Positions 21,114 to 32,261 are shown, numbered from the stretch's first letter. The stretch: 64,000 bases of DNA from Panulirus ornatus (GCF_036320965.1 NC_092279.1:17765241-17829240), one strand, 5' to 3'. The notes: a model not told the origin generated them from the letters alone. Numbers and translations: made by a program.

Positions 21114-21506
21114 ACTATCCTGCTGACTCAACTATAAATCATACACAACGAGAAACACGCAAGATGATAGACAGACAGACACTGCTAAGTGAGGTGGGTG
21201 ACAAAGCGCGGCCCTCTCCTCTTTTTAAAGTCAGAGATCCACATATGACCAGATACATCTGGTAGATAAATACAACCGGAATTAAACTTAAAATGAAAAA
21301 AAATACATCCTGTAAGATGGAGTCGAGGTATACAGTGGGGTGTAGTGGATGATTTGATTCTCCTTCCTCCTCCCACCTTCCGTCCCGGGACATGGGTGTT
21401 CTCCTGTCCTCTCCTAGGTGTCACCAGAGTAGTGTTCACCTCCTTCAGCAATACAGTATAACCAATTTGAAATAATTTCCTCCTCAAGTGGTATGTACAA
21501 TATACA
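21114..21506. other. no recognised feature
   Basis: Ordinary sequence; no gene or dispersed repeat recognised. Confidence 0.4.
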
Positions 21507-21668
21507 TTTTTTTCTTTTCATACAAATTCGCCAGTCCCCGCACCTGCGAGGTAGCGTTAAGAACAGAGGACTGAGCCTTAGAGGGAATATCCTCACTTAG
21601 CCCCCTTCTCTGTTCCTTTTTTTTTTAAGTAAAAAATGAGAGGGGAGGATTTCCAGACCCAAGATCCC
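21507..21668 (+). mobile_element. SINE-B, diverged partial copy
   Basis: Shares with the 46.3-kb copy the order TTC(T)TTTCATAC, ATTCGCCA, GCGAGGTAGCGTTAAGAACA, GAATATCCTCAC, CCCCCTTCTCTGTTCC and GAGAGGGGAGGATTTCCAG. It stops before the 3' part with the CGCCTTCTACGACACGCAGG segment. Unlike the other two copies it has no flanking (AT)n. More substitutions than the 33.1-kb copy, so probably older. Confidence 0.75.
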
Positions 21669-21904
21669 TCACGTTCAACACATAATATTCCTGTCTACAT
21701 TCAGTTACGTCCACTAGGATGTCACAACCACATCTTCACTATTCATGTACCAAATCCATAAAGTATTAATCAAATCCACAGATAATCATCATGAGAAAAA
21801 CTGACTACACAAAATTGGTATTGTACTCAAGAGGTGACGTTGAGGAAATAATCAGGTCCATCACACCATAACTTTTCTTAAAAGTTATTAGAATCCGTCC
21901 GCCA

Positions 21905-22072
21905 CAGTAGCACCGACACACACACACACACACACACAACACACACACACGTCTGCAATGTGTTGTGAAGCAATCTCCATACTTTCAAATGAATGCACTT
22001 ATAACAGTGATACGAGTTGAATAAACTATAGTCTCTCAACTGGAACGAACACACACACACACACACACACTG
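21905..22072. repeat. two short (CA)n tracts
   Basis: CA tracts at about 21915-21950 and 22050-22070, 100 bp apart. 21669-21904 has no recognised feature. Confidence 0.85.
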
Positions 22073-22139
22073 GGAGGGTCAGGCGCGGGGCAAGATGACG
22101 TTAAATTGCTTTCGAGGAACCTAGTATGTCGTGGGGGGG

Positions 22140-22140
<1 letters not shown>

Positions 22141-22200
<60 letters not shown>
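22141..22200. repeat. (GA)n microsatellite
   Basis: 30 GA dinucleotides followed by 160 bp of purine-rich DNA with GGGAGG strings. Confidence 0.97.
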
Positions 22201-22203
<3 letters not shown>

Positions 22204-22360
22204 GGCGAGGCTGGGCTGGAGGCGTGGAGAGGTGAGGGAGGAGAGAGAAAGAGAGGTGAGGGAGGAAATAGAGTGGTATCTGTCGATGTTCGTCTCACGT
22301 TACGTGTATATGTGGCAGGTGAGGGGGAAGAGGAGGAGGGGGGGGAGGGGGATGTACTGA

Positions 22361-23032
22361 ACAACAGCCCCAGGTTCGAGTTGACCAGACAACACAGCTC
22401 CTGGGGTTGGTCCAGTCCTGGCTACTGCTCTCCTCCAACTTTTGATTCTTATTCACCTTCACTTTCACTTGTCCGACAACGCCCCTTCCTAAAGTCTTGT
22501 ATACCTGACACCCGCTCCTCCTGGGGGTGAGAGCTTGTCTCCACCTGCTGCCCATCACAGTACGGAGGAGTTTGGGTGTGTCTCCTGAGGGAATGTCGCG
22601 GCATCCCCACCCCAGTCCACAAACAACGGAACGTGACAGAAGACAACGTCCGAAGCAACCCCAGTGCTGGCCACGCCGACGCGCAACACCTCCCGCTGCG
22701 ACCCAGGAAACAACAACAGTCAGCTTAATTTCCTCCCTCCCAGCCGGAGAGGGGGCGGGCCCCTCCAGGCTTGCCCTTGGCATCTGTGTTGGTCGCAGAC
22801 CAGGTGGTTCCTCCCTGGCTCAGCATTCTGACACACCCTAAAATGACACGCTGAAAATATTTCCACAAAACAGGAAAATCACATGTCCATCATTTCCAGC
22901 AATTAAACATGACAAGACATTTCCCTCCTTACCAGCCAAGCAAGACAACGTGTGATGGTTTCGTATGTGTTTACTTTGCGATAATCAACGGGCAGTATTT
23001 TCCTCTCTCATTATTTCCATATAATCGGTATA

Positions 23033-23036
<4 letters not shown>
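22361..23036. other. no recognised feature
   Basis: Balanced to GC-rich sequence (22380-22830), then AT-rich. Frames of 100-160 codons occur on both strands over 22300-22840 without recognisable motifs; since several overlap in different frames, I do not call any of them. Confidence 0.4.

Positions 23037-23099
<63 letters not shown>
23037..23099. repeat. (AT)n microsatellite
   Basis: About 31 AT dinucleotides with no recognised element at either end. Confidence 0.97.
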
Positions 23100-23102
<3 letters not shown>

Positions 23103-23848
23103 TACACACTGGCCATGGATGACTATTCTCGTCACCTGCTTCGCTCCGATCACAATAATACGCTCAGGGTAAAAATGCCACTTGAAATATTGAGGGATAT
23201 TCTACAATCGCCCCAAGATGATCAGTACAAAATACTCTTTCAAGGAACAATTTACAGCGATCTAGGGATCTTAAAAGATTAATGATCATCTGTTCTTTCC
23301 CTGCTATTAACTCAAGATGATACTGATTTAACATGGTTGCAATCAAGGTAATGATAATGGTGGTCGAGGAGCATTCAGTTCTTGCTGAGAACGTATCTAA
23401 ACGAGGGAGGTGTTCCTTCCTCACAACACATCATCATTACGAGCCATCAATGGACCACTGCAGATACTGTAGGGCACCAGCCATGCATCACCACGCTGTG
23501 GGACGAGGTGGGAGGTCTCCGATGAACGGGAGAAGAAGGCCAATTTTACTTTGACAAGACAGAGGGAACATCTGAGGGGTTTCCATCTGACACAACGTCA
23601 AATTGCATAGCGGCAAAAAAAAAAAAACAAAATAAAACATCACAGTATGAACAGTTGAAGCCCGTGAGGCTGTGTGTGTGTGCGCGCGCGTGTCTGTGAA
23701 AGGCCCATCGTCCAAATGTCACCACTTACGAGACTCGATCACATTCTGCACATATTCCTTTTTCTCTCTCTTTATTTCTTGTCGGTCTATGATGGCCGGG
23801 AGAGGGCAGCAGTCAGCCTCCCACCAGCTCTACACACTTACATCTGAG
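23100..23848. other. no recognised feature
   Basis: Ordinary sequence with a 12-base A-run near 23620 and a small TG/CG run near 23671-23695. Confidence 0.4.
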
Positions 23849-23930
23849 CTGAAACATTTCGTTTCACTGAAACGTGCATTTCGTTTTTACTGAAACGTGC
23901 ATTTCGTTTTTACTGAAACGTGCGTGATTC
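23849..23930 (+). repeat. 23-bp short tandem repeat, 3 copies
   Basis: ACTGAAACGTGCATTTCGTT followed by TTT, repeated; the first unit lacks GTGCA sequence and the last is cut at ACGTGCG. Confidence 0.85.
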
Positions 23931-24212
23931 AGAATACATTTCATCTCTTCGGGGATGTCAAATGAAGTTCTCTCTCATTGTCTAATGGGTTTATCAGAAT
24001 CACTAGACCTACTCTAGTGTGTAACCCAACACCGTAGGTGAGCGCACCCGGGTTACGCGCTGGGGTGTGACAGACAGACCCTAGGAGATGTGGAGGAGAC
24101 CTCACCAAAGGATGTCGGTGGAGGATGTGTCGAGGACAGTGTAGGACCCCGAGCAAGGAAGGGGACGGCGCCTGACACGAGATCACACAGTGGCCTCTCT
24201 GGGACTGGGCGA

Positions 24213-24213
24213 A

Positions 24214-24268
<55 letters not shown>

Positions 24269-24330
24269 GCGGCAGTGGTTCGCGCTGGCGAAGCCGTCAC
24301 TCGGAGGGTGTGTGTGTGTGTGTGTGTGTG

Positions 24331-24408
<78 letters not shown>
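24213..24408. repeat. compound (CA)n ... (GT)n-(GA)n microsatellites
   Basis: CA tract 24213-24266, 40 bp of unique DNA, GT tract 24308-24331 and about 38 GA dinucleotides to 24408. The CA and GT tracts are inverted complements and could pair across the 40-bp loop. Confidence 0.96.
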
Positions 24409-24412
<4 letters not shown>

Positions 24413-24591
24413 TTACAACACGATGTTAAGACAAAGGTGAATAACTGGAGAGGTGCGCGGAGGGAGGGTGGGTGGACACCTGTGACGCTGGTAAGAGCAC
24501 CGGGGAAGAGGAAGGGAAGGCTATGAAGGAGGAGGAGGAGGAGGCTACTAGCAGCAAGTGTGAGGAGGGAGGGGAGGCCATAGCCCCAGCA

Positions 24592-24593
<2 letters not shown>

Positions 24594-24657
<64 letters not shown>
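24594..24657. repeat. (GA)n microsatellite
   Basis: About 32 GA dinucleotides, 185 bp after the previous GA tract and preceded by GGAGGA-rich sequence. Confidence 0.97.
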
Positions 24658-24658
<1 letters not shown>

Positions 24659-24908
24659 AGAGTAGAGGTGATCTACCACCATCCAACAGACCTCAGGTCA
24701 CCTCGGGTCAGCCACACACACACTCCACCATTTCCTCCCTCCCTCCCTCCAGTGGCCTTCCCTTCAACTTGCCTTAATTTGCATACTCAGTGAGGCTCGA
24801 CGGAGCGGCTTATCTCGCTGGTGTCTCGCGCTCCGAAATATGGCTCTGTCATTCGCCTGAATATACTGGTAGATTGTGCCTCTATATCTGTCTGGATTTA
24901 TACACGCA

Positions 24909-25233
24909 ACACTGCACAACATGCACTACAGTATACACTACACTGAACTACAATACAGTATAGTACACTGCAGTACACTGAACTACAGTACAGTATAGTA
25001 CACTACAGTACACAGAACTACAGCACAGTATAGTACACTGCGCTACATTGAACTACAGCACAGTATAGTACACTGCAGTACATTGAACTACAGCACAGTA
25101 TAGTACACTGCACTACATTGAACTACAGCACAGTATAGTACACTGCAGTACATTGAACTACAGCACAGTATAGTACACTGCACTACATTGAACTAATGTA
25201 CAGTAAAGTACACTACAGAACACTACACAACAC
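24909..25233 (+). repeat. 35-bp minisatellite, about 9 copies, 70-bp alternation
   Basis: Unit GAACTACAGCACAGTATAGT followed by ACACTGCAGTACATT. Units with TGCAGTACATT alternate with TGCACTACATT, giving a 70-bp dimer period. TACAGTA/TACTGCAGTA-type words are weakly self-complementary. No coding potential. Confidence 0.92.
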
Positions 25234-25389
25234 TTATTCCACCTTCCAATTCGTAAGTAATGATACCGTATTCCGTTTTCTTTTTGGCTTTACGAGTTTT
25301 ATGCATCCCTTGTTGCCTTCGCTCGTTCGTGTGACTCTGGACAATGTTCTGAGCCTATAGCTTTGTTGTGATGAGGGGAGACGGGGGGG

Positions 25390-25812
25390 GGGGGGGTCAT
25401 GGCTAGGGAATGGTCGTTATGTAGAGATTGGGGTTGTGTGCAGGTCATGGGGGTCGTGAGTAAAGCACTGGGAAGGTCGTGAGTAGGTCTTGGGGGTTTG
25501 AGGAGTTTAGTCACCTGGGGTCATCTGTGGGTCATAGGTCGTGTGTAGGGCATGAAGGGTCAAGAGTAAGTCATGAGGTGGGGTTGGGGTGGGGGGGTCA
25601 CAAGTGCGTTACGGGGGTCGTATGTAGGTCATAGGTTCGTGTGTAGGTCACGGGGTCAAGGGTGTAGGTCACGGGGTCGTGTGAAGGTCACGGGGTCAAG
25701 TGTGTAGGTCACGGGGGTCGTGTGAAGGTCACGGGGTCATGTGTAGGTCACGGGGGTCGTGTGTAGGTCACGGGTTCAAGTGTGTAGGTCACGGGGTCAA
25801 GTGTGTAGGTCA
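25390..25812 (+). repeat. degenerate 20-22 bp GGTCACGGGGTC minisatellite
   Basis: Regular in 25630-25812 (GTGTAGGTCACGGGGTCAAG and GTGAAGGTCACGGGGTC), progressively degenerate towards 25390 where only GGTCATGGGGGTCGTGAGTA strings remain. AGGTCA occurs repeatedly. A gradient of decay from one end suggests growth at the right-hand side. Confidence 0.85.
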
Positions 25813-26224
25813 TCTTCGGTCAGGGCGTCTCAGACTGAGCCTCTCCTCCTCCCCCAAACCATCCACGACCCATAGCAACGACCATCACCCACCCCTCCAA
25901 CCACACACCCTCTTCCCCCAAACGACCAAATGAGCCGGTCAAGATAATTCGTAATTAGACAAAGAGCGATCGAGAGGCCTAACTGGGCGTTACGTCACGG
26001 AGAAGGGGGGGGGGGAGGAGATTAACACCCCCTGTCCGCGGTGGATTAGTACCTATCATTTACCTGATTAAACTGGTCGTTTATCATGGCTGGGTTAAAC
26101 CAGCCCTACACACCACACCCCCTTAGTCAACAGGTTTAAGAAAATACGACCGGTGTTTGGCGAGGTGTCTGGCGTCTTTGCGTATAACCCTTTGGTCAAG
26201 ACGTTTTACAACCCTTTAGTGACG

Positions 26225-26487
26225 TGCGACGTTTGAACTGGTTCTTTAAAGTGGGTGACAGTCGGTTCAAAGGTCAGGCCGTCACCCCCAAGGGGCGTGC
26301 GATCGTAGCAGTCACGGGTCGTACTGTCGTGCTCAAGGATCATCCCGTCGTGCTCAAGGATAGTACCGTCGTGCTCAAAGATCGTACCGTCGTGCTCAAG
26401 GATCGTACCGTCGTGCTCAAAGATCGAACCGTCGTGCTCAAAGATCGTCCCGTCGTGCTCAAAGATCGTACCGTCGAGCTAAAAGGT

Positions 26488-26489
<2 letters not shown>
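26225..26489 (+). repeat. family H module with eight 21-bp tandem units
   Basis: Starts with GGTTCAAAGGTCA (26264-26276), close to a DR1 nuclear-receptor site, then GGCCGTCACCCCCAAGGGGC. From about 26310, eight units of CGTCGTGCTCAAGGATCGTAC follow; the unit is exactly 21 bp. A 168-codon plus-strand frame reads VVLKDRT seven or eight times before running into the adjacent (GA)n. The peptide repeat is a consequence of unit length; the same array elsewhere is out of frame. No hairpin left arm is visible here. Confidence 0.85.

Positions 26490-26549
<60 letters not shown>
26490..26549. repeat. (GA)n microsatellite joined to the family H array
   Basis: About 30 GA dinucleotides starting directly after the last GGTCGA of the family H array. 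Confidence 0.97.
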
Positions 26550-26551
<2 letters not shown>

Positions 26552-28920
26552 ATTTATGGCTTGGGACTTGTTCCCCGGAGTCGTGTGTTTACCACCATCA
26601 CCTTGCTCGACTGCTGGTGAGGCGCGCGATACACCCGCCTCCCACCTTTACCCTCACTCATACCATAACTTCATTATGCATCAACGCCGTTATGTCATCC
26701 CATGCCCCCGAGCGACCCACCTCTAATTAACACATATAATGTCATGACAACCCGCGCTGCCCCCGCCCTTGGAGGCTGCCTGTCACCTATCTTCAAGGAG
26801 GGAGGTTCTTAATCAGACGTTGTTGTTATCACTGACACACACGAACACAGATTAACCCCAACACCCCGACAATGTTCGAACCAAATGACCGCAAACACGT
26901 CCTCCACCTCTGGAGGTATTAGGTAAGCCATGATTACGACACTCTACAGCTGACCTTCAGGGACCTATGGAGACCTCTGACCTGTATTTCCGGTAAAAGA
27001 GGTGTTCGAATTCGCCCTGTGAGGAAGATGAACCCATGAACTAAGCTTCGAAATGCTTTCCGAGAGTAGCTGAGGAGGGTTCGTATCGGCCTAAACGTTG
27101 TTGCAATGATACGTACTTGTATACCTGACCTAGATGGTGGCTGCTGGGGGCGCGCTCCCAGAAGCCTCCATTATTCAACTTCCTCCTCCTCCTCCTCCGT
27201 CATCGCCTCCATCAAGAGGTTACCCTGCCCCCTGGTGTGTGTGTGTGTGTGTGTGTGTTGCCCCTGGGTGAAGATGAGAGAGACGACGATCCAGAACAAA
27301 TTTTGTTCATATCCTCCCAACCACTTGGCAACCAGGTCCCGCTACAGATGGCGTTGTTACGAGCAGACACGACCACATACTGCATGATGACGCTTCTTGT
27401 CCATCCACACTGTGTGGGGTCTACACAACACTCAATTCCACCTGCACACGGTTGATCCACACACGTTTACTTCCCATCCATCTCATGTACATTCACGAAC
27501 ACCTCAACTTCAGCTTACTCCATTCATTTCCACGTCCGATGTCACCAGTCACACACAGTGCATTCATACATCATCATCACTATCCACACACCATCTCAAC
27601 ACATTACTCACTTATTCCTTCACTTAACCACAAAATGCGTCGAGTATTACCATGCATTCTTAATCCATCCTGTGGACGAAGCCACTAAAGAGAAAACGGA
27701 GTACACAAAAGATCCAGGAACTGGGCTTCAGTGACTGAATTATATAAAAAACTACATGATCACTGAACCGCATATTGGAACTGAGCAACGACGATTGAAT
27801 TCTATAAAAGAAAGATAGTTAAGTTAAAATCTTTTTAAGAATCTGTCCAGATTACTACTTTTTTTTTCTCTCTCTTGCCAATAAACAGAGGAAGACCGCA
27901 GCTGCTAGTTGGTCGGTTCTCCTGCGCATTCCGAGACCAGAATGGTAAAGAAATCATAAGATGTACCCTGGCTCCATCATGAATAATGCCGTCACACGTG
28001 CGTCACGCTTCTGACAAAACATAAGACACTCAAGCAGAGGAGGAGCCTCTTGCTGTCAGTCGAGACAAAGAACAACCATTCACACTCAGGTTACATCTTT
28101 CCAGGTGACATGAAGACATTTTTGAAGGTAATGAGAAAAGCCACACAGAACAGCCTCGCTCACCTCAGTGTCATGCAACATCAACATTTATATAATTTGT
28201 CTCTAACCCCCACCTGATCCATGAAGACCTTCCCATATCACTGACGTAAATACAATCTCTTGCCTTGAGGGATTGAGGCCTCTATTGTTGATCCTGACTC
28301 CCTCTGTCAGAACAACAACAGAACTTCAACCAGCTGCCAGTGGCTCGTCTTACGAGACTCACCTACGAGACCCATTCACGAGACCCATCCACCTGTGGAT
28401 GCACCGCGTGCTCGACTGTCCCCGACCGTAATGGTGTCAGTCCCTATGATGAAAGGCGTCTAGTTTATCTCTCAGCTCAGGACCCAACCTGAGCTGAGAC
28501 CTAAAAGGAGGGGAAAATAAGAGGGAACATTGTTATCGATGGGAATATAATATCCCCTGGGACGGGAGAGGACACCTTCTGCTTCACACCGCGAGGGTCA
28601 TCAGCACCATTCGTTCTGAGCCTGGTAGCAACACCAACAATTCATTCCAGGTAAATTCTACCTCTGGAGGAAAGAGAGTCTGGAACTCTCTAGGTGCGTG
28701 GACTGGAACTGGTTTTTTCTTCTTCTCAGGATGCAGGTTGGCACCAGTAAGACGATTAACTCATTCACTGTGTCTCCTGGGACTCTTGGACAACCAAGTC
28801 CTTTCCTCGTAAGTCAAATCTTCAGTCGTACTGAGACAGTAGGAGAATAAATCTTAATTTCTTTTTCATTGTGTGTTCTTTGTAGGGCTTCCCAGGCGAG
28901 CTCTCTTTAGTCAGTAGGGC

Positions 28921-28921
<1 letters not shown>
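26550..28921. other. long stretch with no recognised gene
   Basis: About 2.4 kb of mostly non-repetitive sequence, with a short (GT)n at 27235-27259, TCC triplets near 27182-27200, and a small CGAGACCCATYCAC-type repeat at 28360-28392. Frames here are short (under 95 codons) and show no motif I recognise. One of the better places to look for diverged exons. Confidence 0.4.
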
Positions 28922-28969
<48 letters not shown>

Positions 28970-29047
28970 CACAAACATACACAAACACACAATTCTGAAT
29001 TCCCAGTACACTCAACATAATGAAGACCTAAAAACACCATGTAACAC

Positions 29048-29121
<74 letters not shown>
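28922..29121. repeat. (CA)n and (GA)n microsatellites
   Basis: CA tract 28922-28969 and about 35 GA dinucleotides at 29052-29121, separated by 80 bp of unique sequence. Confidence 0.97.
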
Positions 29122-29124
<3 letters not shown>

Positions 29125-29504
29125 CTTGACCTCTGACCTTCCTGTGGGTGGGAGGTGGGGGTGTGACAACAATAGTTCCCCCCCCCCCCTCTCTCTTTTA
29201 CAGAGGTCACCTCGTCCTGGTGTATTCAACAAGGAGCTGTTGTTCAATCCCCCCCACCTCCTCCCCCGGCCTGTGGCTGGCGCCCTGTGAGGGTGGGCCG
29301 TGGAGGATGGCAGGATGTGCCGGGCGCTGAACAATTTGTTTAAATGATATGGCTGGAAACGAGGGGGGAGGGGGGAGGGGATGCCGCTGTGAGACACTGG
29401 GGCTTGTGTGAGGTGGTAATGATCATCAGTGATTTAGGATCAATATTCTGTGGGATTATACATCTTTGAGTTGGGTCTAAACACAGAGAGGATTCACTCA
29501 ATGA
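29122..29504. other. no recognised feature
   Basis: Contains a C-run near 29178-29190 and CCCCCCACCTCCTCCCCC near 29249; otherwise ordinary. Confidence 0.4.
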
Positions 29505-29650
29505 TTAACCCCTTGATCACGACGGTATGACCACTTCTGCGCGACCTGTGACGTACGACCCTTGGGTATGACGGCGTAACCTTTGACCTGAAGGTCAGGT
29601 CAAAGGCATGCCTTTCATGCCTAAGGATTGCTCCTCCGTCGTCCCAAACG
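29505..29650. repeat. family H module with 12-bp hairpin arms
   Basis: GATCACGACGGTATGACC, then GTACGACCCTTGGGTATGAC, then the hairpin CCTTTGACCTGA (29580-29591), AGG, TCAGGTCAAAGG (29595-29606), then a weaker right side ending CTCCTCCGTCGT. The arms are perfect over 12 bp with a 3-nt loop, the tightest copy in the window. ACGTAC and GACGTACGACC give it extra local symmetry. Confidence 0.8.
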
Positions 29651-30464
29651 ATTAATGTGGTTTTAAATCTACATAGAAAAACTGTCATGGTCGGATTTAA
29701 GTAACTTTTGAATTATTAATCACTTATACTTTATTGGACTTGAGAGTAAAATCATATTCTTAGATGCATGATTAACGTATCTTGTGATCAGAAAAATTTT
29801 CCTACCATCACAACAGATTAATGAACGTAAATGATCACTTATCAAGCGATGGCCATCGTCAGTGTAATCATTCTGGCTGCTGTCCAGTAATCTTACTGTG
29901 TTATCACTGATTAATACCGAGATCACGACAAATCTGGATGCCAGCAGTAAAGTTAATCCAATGTTATGAGACCAGCGATTAATTTCGACTGTGATTACGT
30001 CGCCTGGCGAGCGCATGCAACATTTCATTGTGATCAGTGATTAATACGATCCGTAGTTAAGAATCAAACCACCACCACCACAAACAAGCTCTTGTTCGAC
30101 GATGTCCGCTATGAGATAATTACTCCCCGTGTGTAATTATCATAATAAGGATGACAATGCAGGCGACACTCCTGCGTGACGTCAGAAACACGTAACGGAT
30201 ACGATTCAAAGAAAATGGAATTCAAACAACAGGGCGAAAGACCCCCACTCCCTCGCTTCCTGCTCCCCGCCTTAAGGTGGACACCAGCGGCGGCACCTAC
30301 GGGTGTTTCAGGGAATCATCCACGCTTTGCTCCTTCCACTCTAGCGTATTACAAAGTGAGAATACAGGAGGGGAGGATATTCGACCAACTCAGCTCCCAC
30401 CCCAACGATGGCATGGATATGCCAATCTACCTACCTATCTCCCAATCTATCTATCTATCTATCT
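29651..30464. other. no recognised feature
   Basis: AT-leaning sequence with repeated GTGATCAGTGATTAAT-like strings near 29760-30060 but no regular period. No gene recognised. Confidence 0.4.
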
Positions 30465-30465
30465 A

Positions 30466-30521
<56 letters not shown>
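30465..30521. repeat. (AT)n plus poly-T: tail of LINE-C copy 1
   Basis: CTAT/AT repeat to 30486, then about 34 T to 30520. Read on the minus strand it is a poly-A tail at the 3' end of the LINE followed by AT repeats. This is the expected mark of insertion by target-primed reverse transcription. Confidence 0.85.
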
Positions 30522-30523
<2 letters not shown>

Positions 30524-31136
30524 CTTTGTCGCTGTCTCCCGCGTTTGCGAGGTAGCGCAAGGAAACAGACGAAAGAAATGGCCCAACCCCCCCCCCCCCA
30601 TACACATGTACATACACACGTCCACACACGCAAATATTCATACCTACACAGCTTTCCATGGTTTACCCCAGACGCTTCACATGCCTTGATTCAATCCACT
30701 GACAGCACGTCAACCCCTGTATACCACATCGCTCCAATTCACTCTATTCCTTGCCCTCCTTTCACCCTCCTGCATGTTCAGGCCCCGATCACACAAAATC
30801 CTTTTCACTCCATCTTTCCACCTCCAATTTGGTCTCCCTCTTCTCCTCGTTCCCTCCACCTCCGACACATATATCCTCTTGGTCAATCTTTCCTCACTCA
30901 TTCTCTCCATGTGCCCAAACCACTTCAAAACACCCTCTTCTGCTCTCTCAACCACGCTCTTTTTATTTCCACACATCTCTCTTACCCTTACGTTACTTAC
31001 TCGATCAAACCACCTCACACCACACATTGTCCTCAAACATCTCATTTCCAGCACATCCATCCTCCTACGCACAACTCTATCCATAGCCCACGCCTCGCAA
31101 CCATACAACATTGTTGGAACTACTATTCCTTCAAAC
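30522..31136 (-). mobile_element. LINE-C copy 1, non-LTR retrotransposon 3' end
   Basis: Minus-strand orientation: C-terminal reverse transcriptase coding sequence (31136 to 30710), a 3' untranslated part of about 180 bp with GGTTGGGCCATTTCTTTCG, GTTTCCTTGCGCTACCTCGC and GCGGGAGACAGCGACAAAG, then TATAAAA and a poly-A tail. The 5' end is cut at 31136 and joins (AT)n directly, as in 5'-truncated LINE insertions. Copy 2 (32262-33094) differs by roughly seven substitutions plus C-run length in the shared ~600 bp, so both are young or one duplicates the other. Confidence 0.88.
30710..31136 (-). pseudogene. reverse transcriptase C-terminal fragment (LINE-C copy 1)
   Basis: 142 codons, first residues MFEGIVVPTMLYGCEAWAMD, then RRRMDVLEMRCLRTMCGVRW, ending in NWSDVVYRG. 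The LYGCEAW, MRCLR...GVRW, WFGHMERM and RRRGRPNWRWKDGV blocks are the conserved C-terminal region, downstream of the thumb, of endonuclease/reverse transcriptase proteins of non-LTR retrotransposons. The catalytic palm with YADD and the N-terminal endonuclease are missing, so it cannot be active. The frame is uninterrupted, which implies recent insertion. The first methionine is internal to the family's protein and not a true start. Clade not determined. Confidence 0.85.

Positions 31137-31223
<87 letters not shown>
31137..31223. repeat. (AT)n tract at the 5' truncation of LINE-C copy 1
   Basis: About 43 AT dinucleotides with one GT step, starting exactly where the LINE sequence ends. Confidence 0.95.
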
Positions 31224-31225
<2 letters not shown>

Positions 31226-31483
31226 AACGTGTATTGTTCACATGAGTCAATTTAAACAATTCTACCATTGTGCTGTCCCTATTAGCATTTACCTGACCTG
31301 TTACTAACTTGACATTTAACAATTTATGTATCACCACTCCTTATGACGTCACACGAGTAAAAATAATGATAATAATTCACACTACCTCCAGCAAGTTGCC
31401 AGCTAGGCATTATTTTCTACCCAACCGACAAGCGATTCTCTCCCACCCAAATCCTTCCCCTGAGCGACCCGCGTCTCGCATGC

Positions 31484-31487
31484 CCCT

Positions 31488-31522
<35 letters not shown>
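31484..31522. repeat. (CA)n microsatellite
   Basis: CA tract in otherwise featureless sequence (31224-31654). Confidence 0.9.
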
Positions 31523-31523
<1 letters not shown>

Positions 31524-31654
31524 GAATAGGTGAGTAGTATATTTTCTACACACGCACCAGGGGATCGACAGGTTAGAATTAATTTCCTTACGTTCTCCTT
31601 GTCTGTCCCTGTAACCTTTCTGCTGTAGAGAGTTGGGTCAACTATCACCACAGG

Positions 31655-31879
31655 AGTTTATTATTTTTATCATTATTATTACTATTATCATTTTTATTAC
31701 TATTACTATTATTATTATTATTATTATTATTATTATCATTATTATTATTATTATTATTTTTTTACGTGATAAACACGTATTATCTTTCCCTCTCAACCAA
31801 TATAAATTCAATTAGGGGTTACTTTTCCCAGTGTTATATGTGATATTGTATGATAATGATAATGATAATGATGATAATG

Positions 31880-31912
<33 letters not shown>

Positions 31913-31986
31913 GTATTATTATTACTATCATCATTATGATAACAATAATGATGTTATTATCATTATTATTATTTTGATTATTATTA
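31655..31986. repeat. (ATT)n and (AAT)n blocks in opposite orientation
   Basis: ATT-type triplets at 31655-31762 (with ATC and ACT variants) and GATAAT/AAT triplets at 31852-31912 followed by ATT again to 31986. The two blocks are complementary and could fold over the 90-bp middle, which is unique. The Ile-rich frame is a repeat translation. Confidence 0.93.
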
Positions 31987-32190
31987 CCCCAGTAACCCTT
32001 CAGAGGATCCTGCTGCTCTGAGGCTGCGCTACAACCAGTAGCAGGGACAAGATAAACTTTTTTAACGTGAGAAGTTCTTAGACGAGACTGGATTGTGTTT
32101 CGCCAAGTGACAGTGATGATAAAGCGTCGCCAACGGTGACTTGTTCAATTGCGGTGTAACCCTGAGAAGGTAGAGTCCGGTAGCACCACC
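31987..32190 (+). repeat. dispersed repeat P, copy 1
   Basis: Collinear by eye with 51955-52175: TCTGAGGCTGCGCTACAACC versus CTTGAGGGCTGCGTTACGGT, then CAGTAGCAGGGACAA in both, GAAGTTCTT(A/T) in both, CGAGACT in both, and GGTGT(A/C)A..CC...GGTAGA near the end. Substitutions and small gaps are frequent, so the two are old. No coding capacity shared between them. Family unknown to me. Confidence 0.65.

Positions 32191-32195
<5 letters not shown>

Positions 32196-32261
<66 letters not shown>
32196..32261. repeat. (AT)n tract at the 3' end of LINE-C copy 2
   Basis: About 33 AT dinucleotides, followed by TTTATTTATTTTTTTATTATAC which on the minus strand is the LINE's degenerate A-rich tail. Confidence 0.95.

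Noticed and set aside
22295..22783. 162-codon minus-strand frame
   Set aside because: Several other frames overlap on both strands and the left part is GGA/CCT low complexity.
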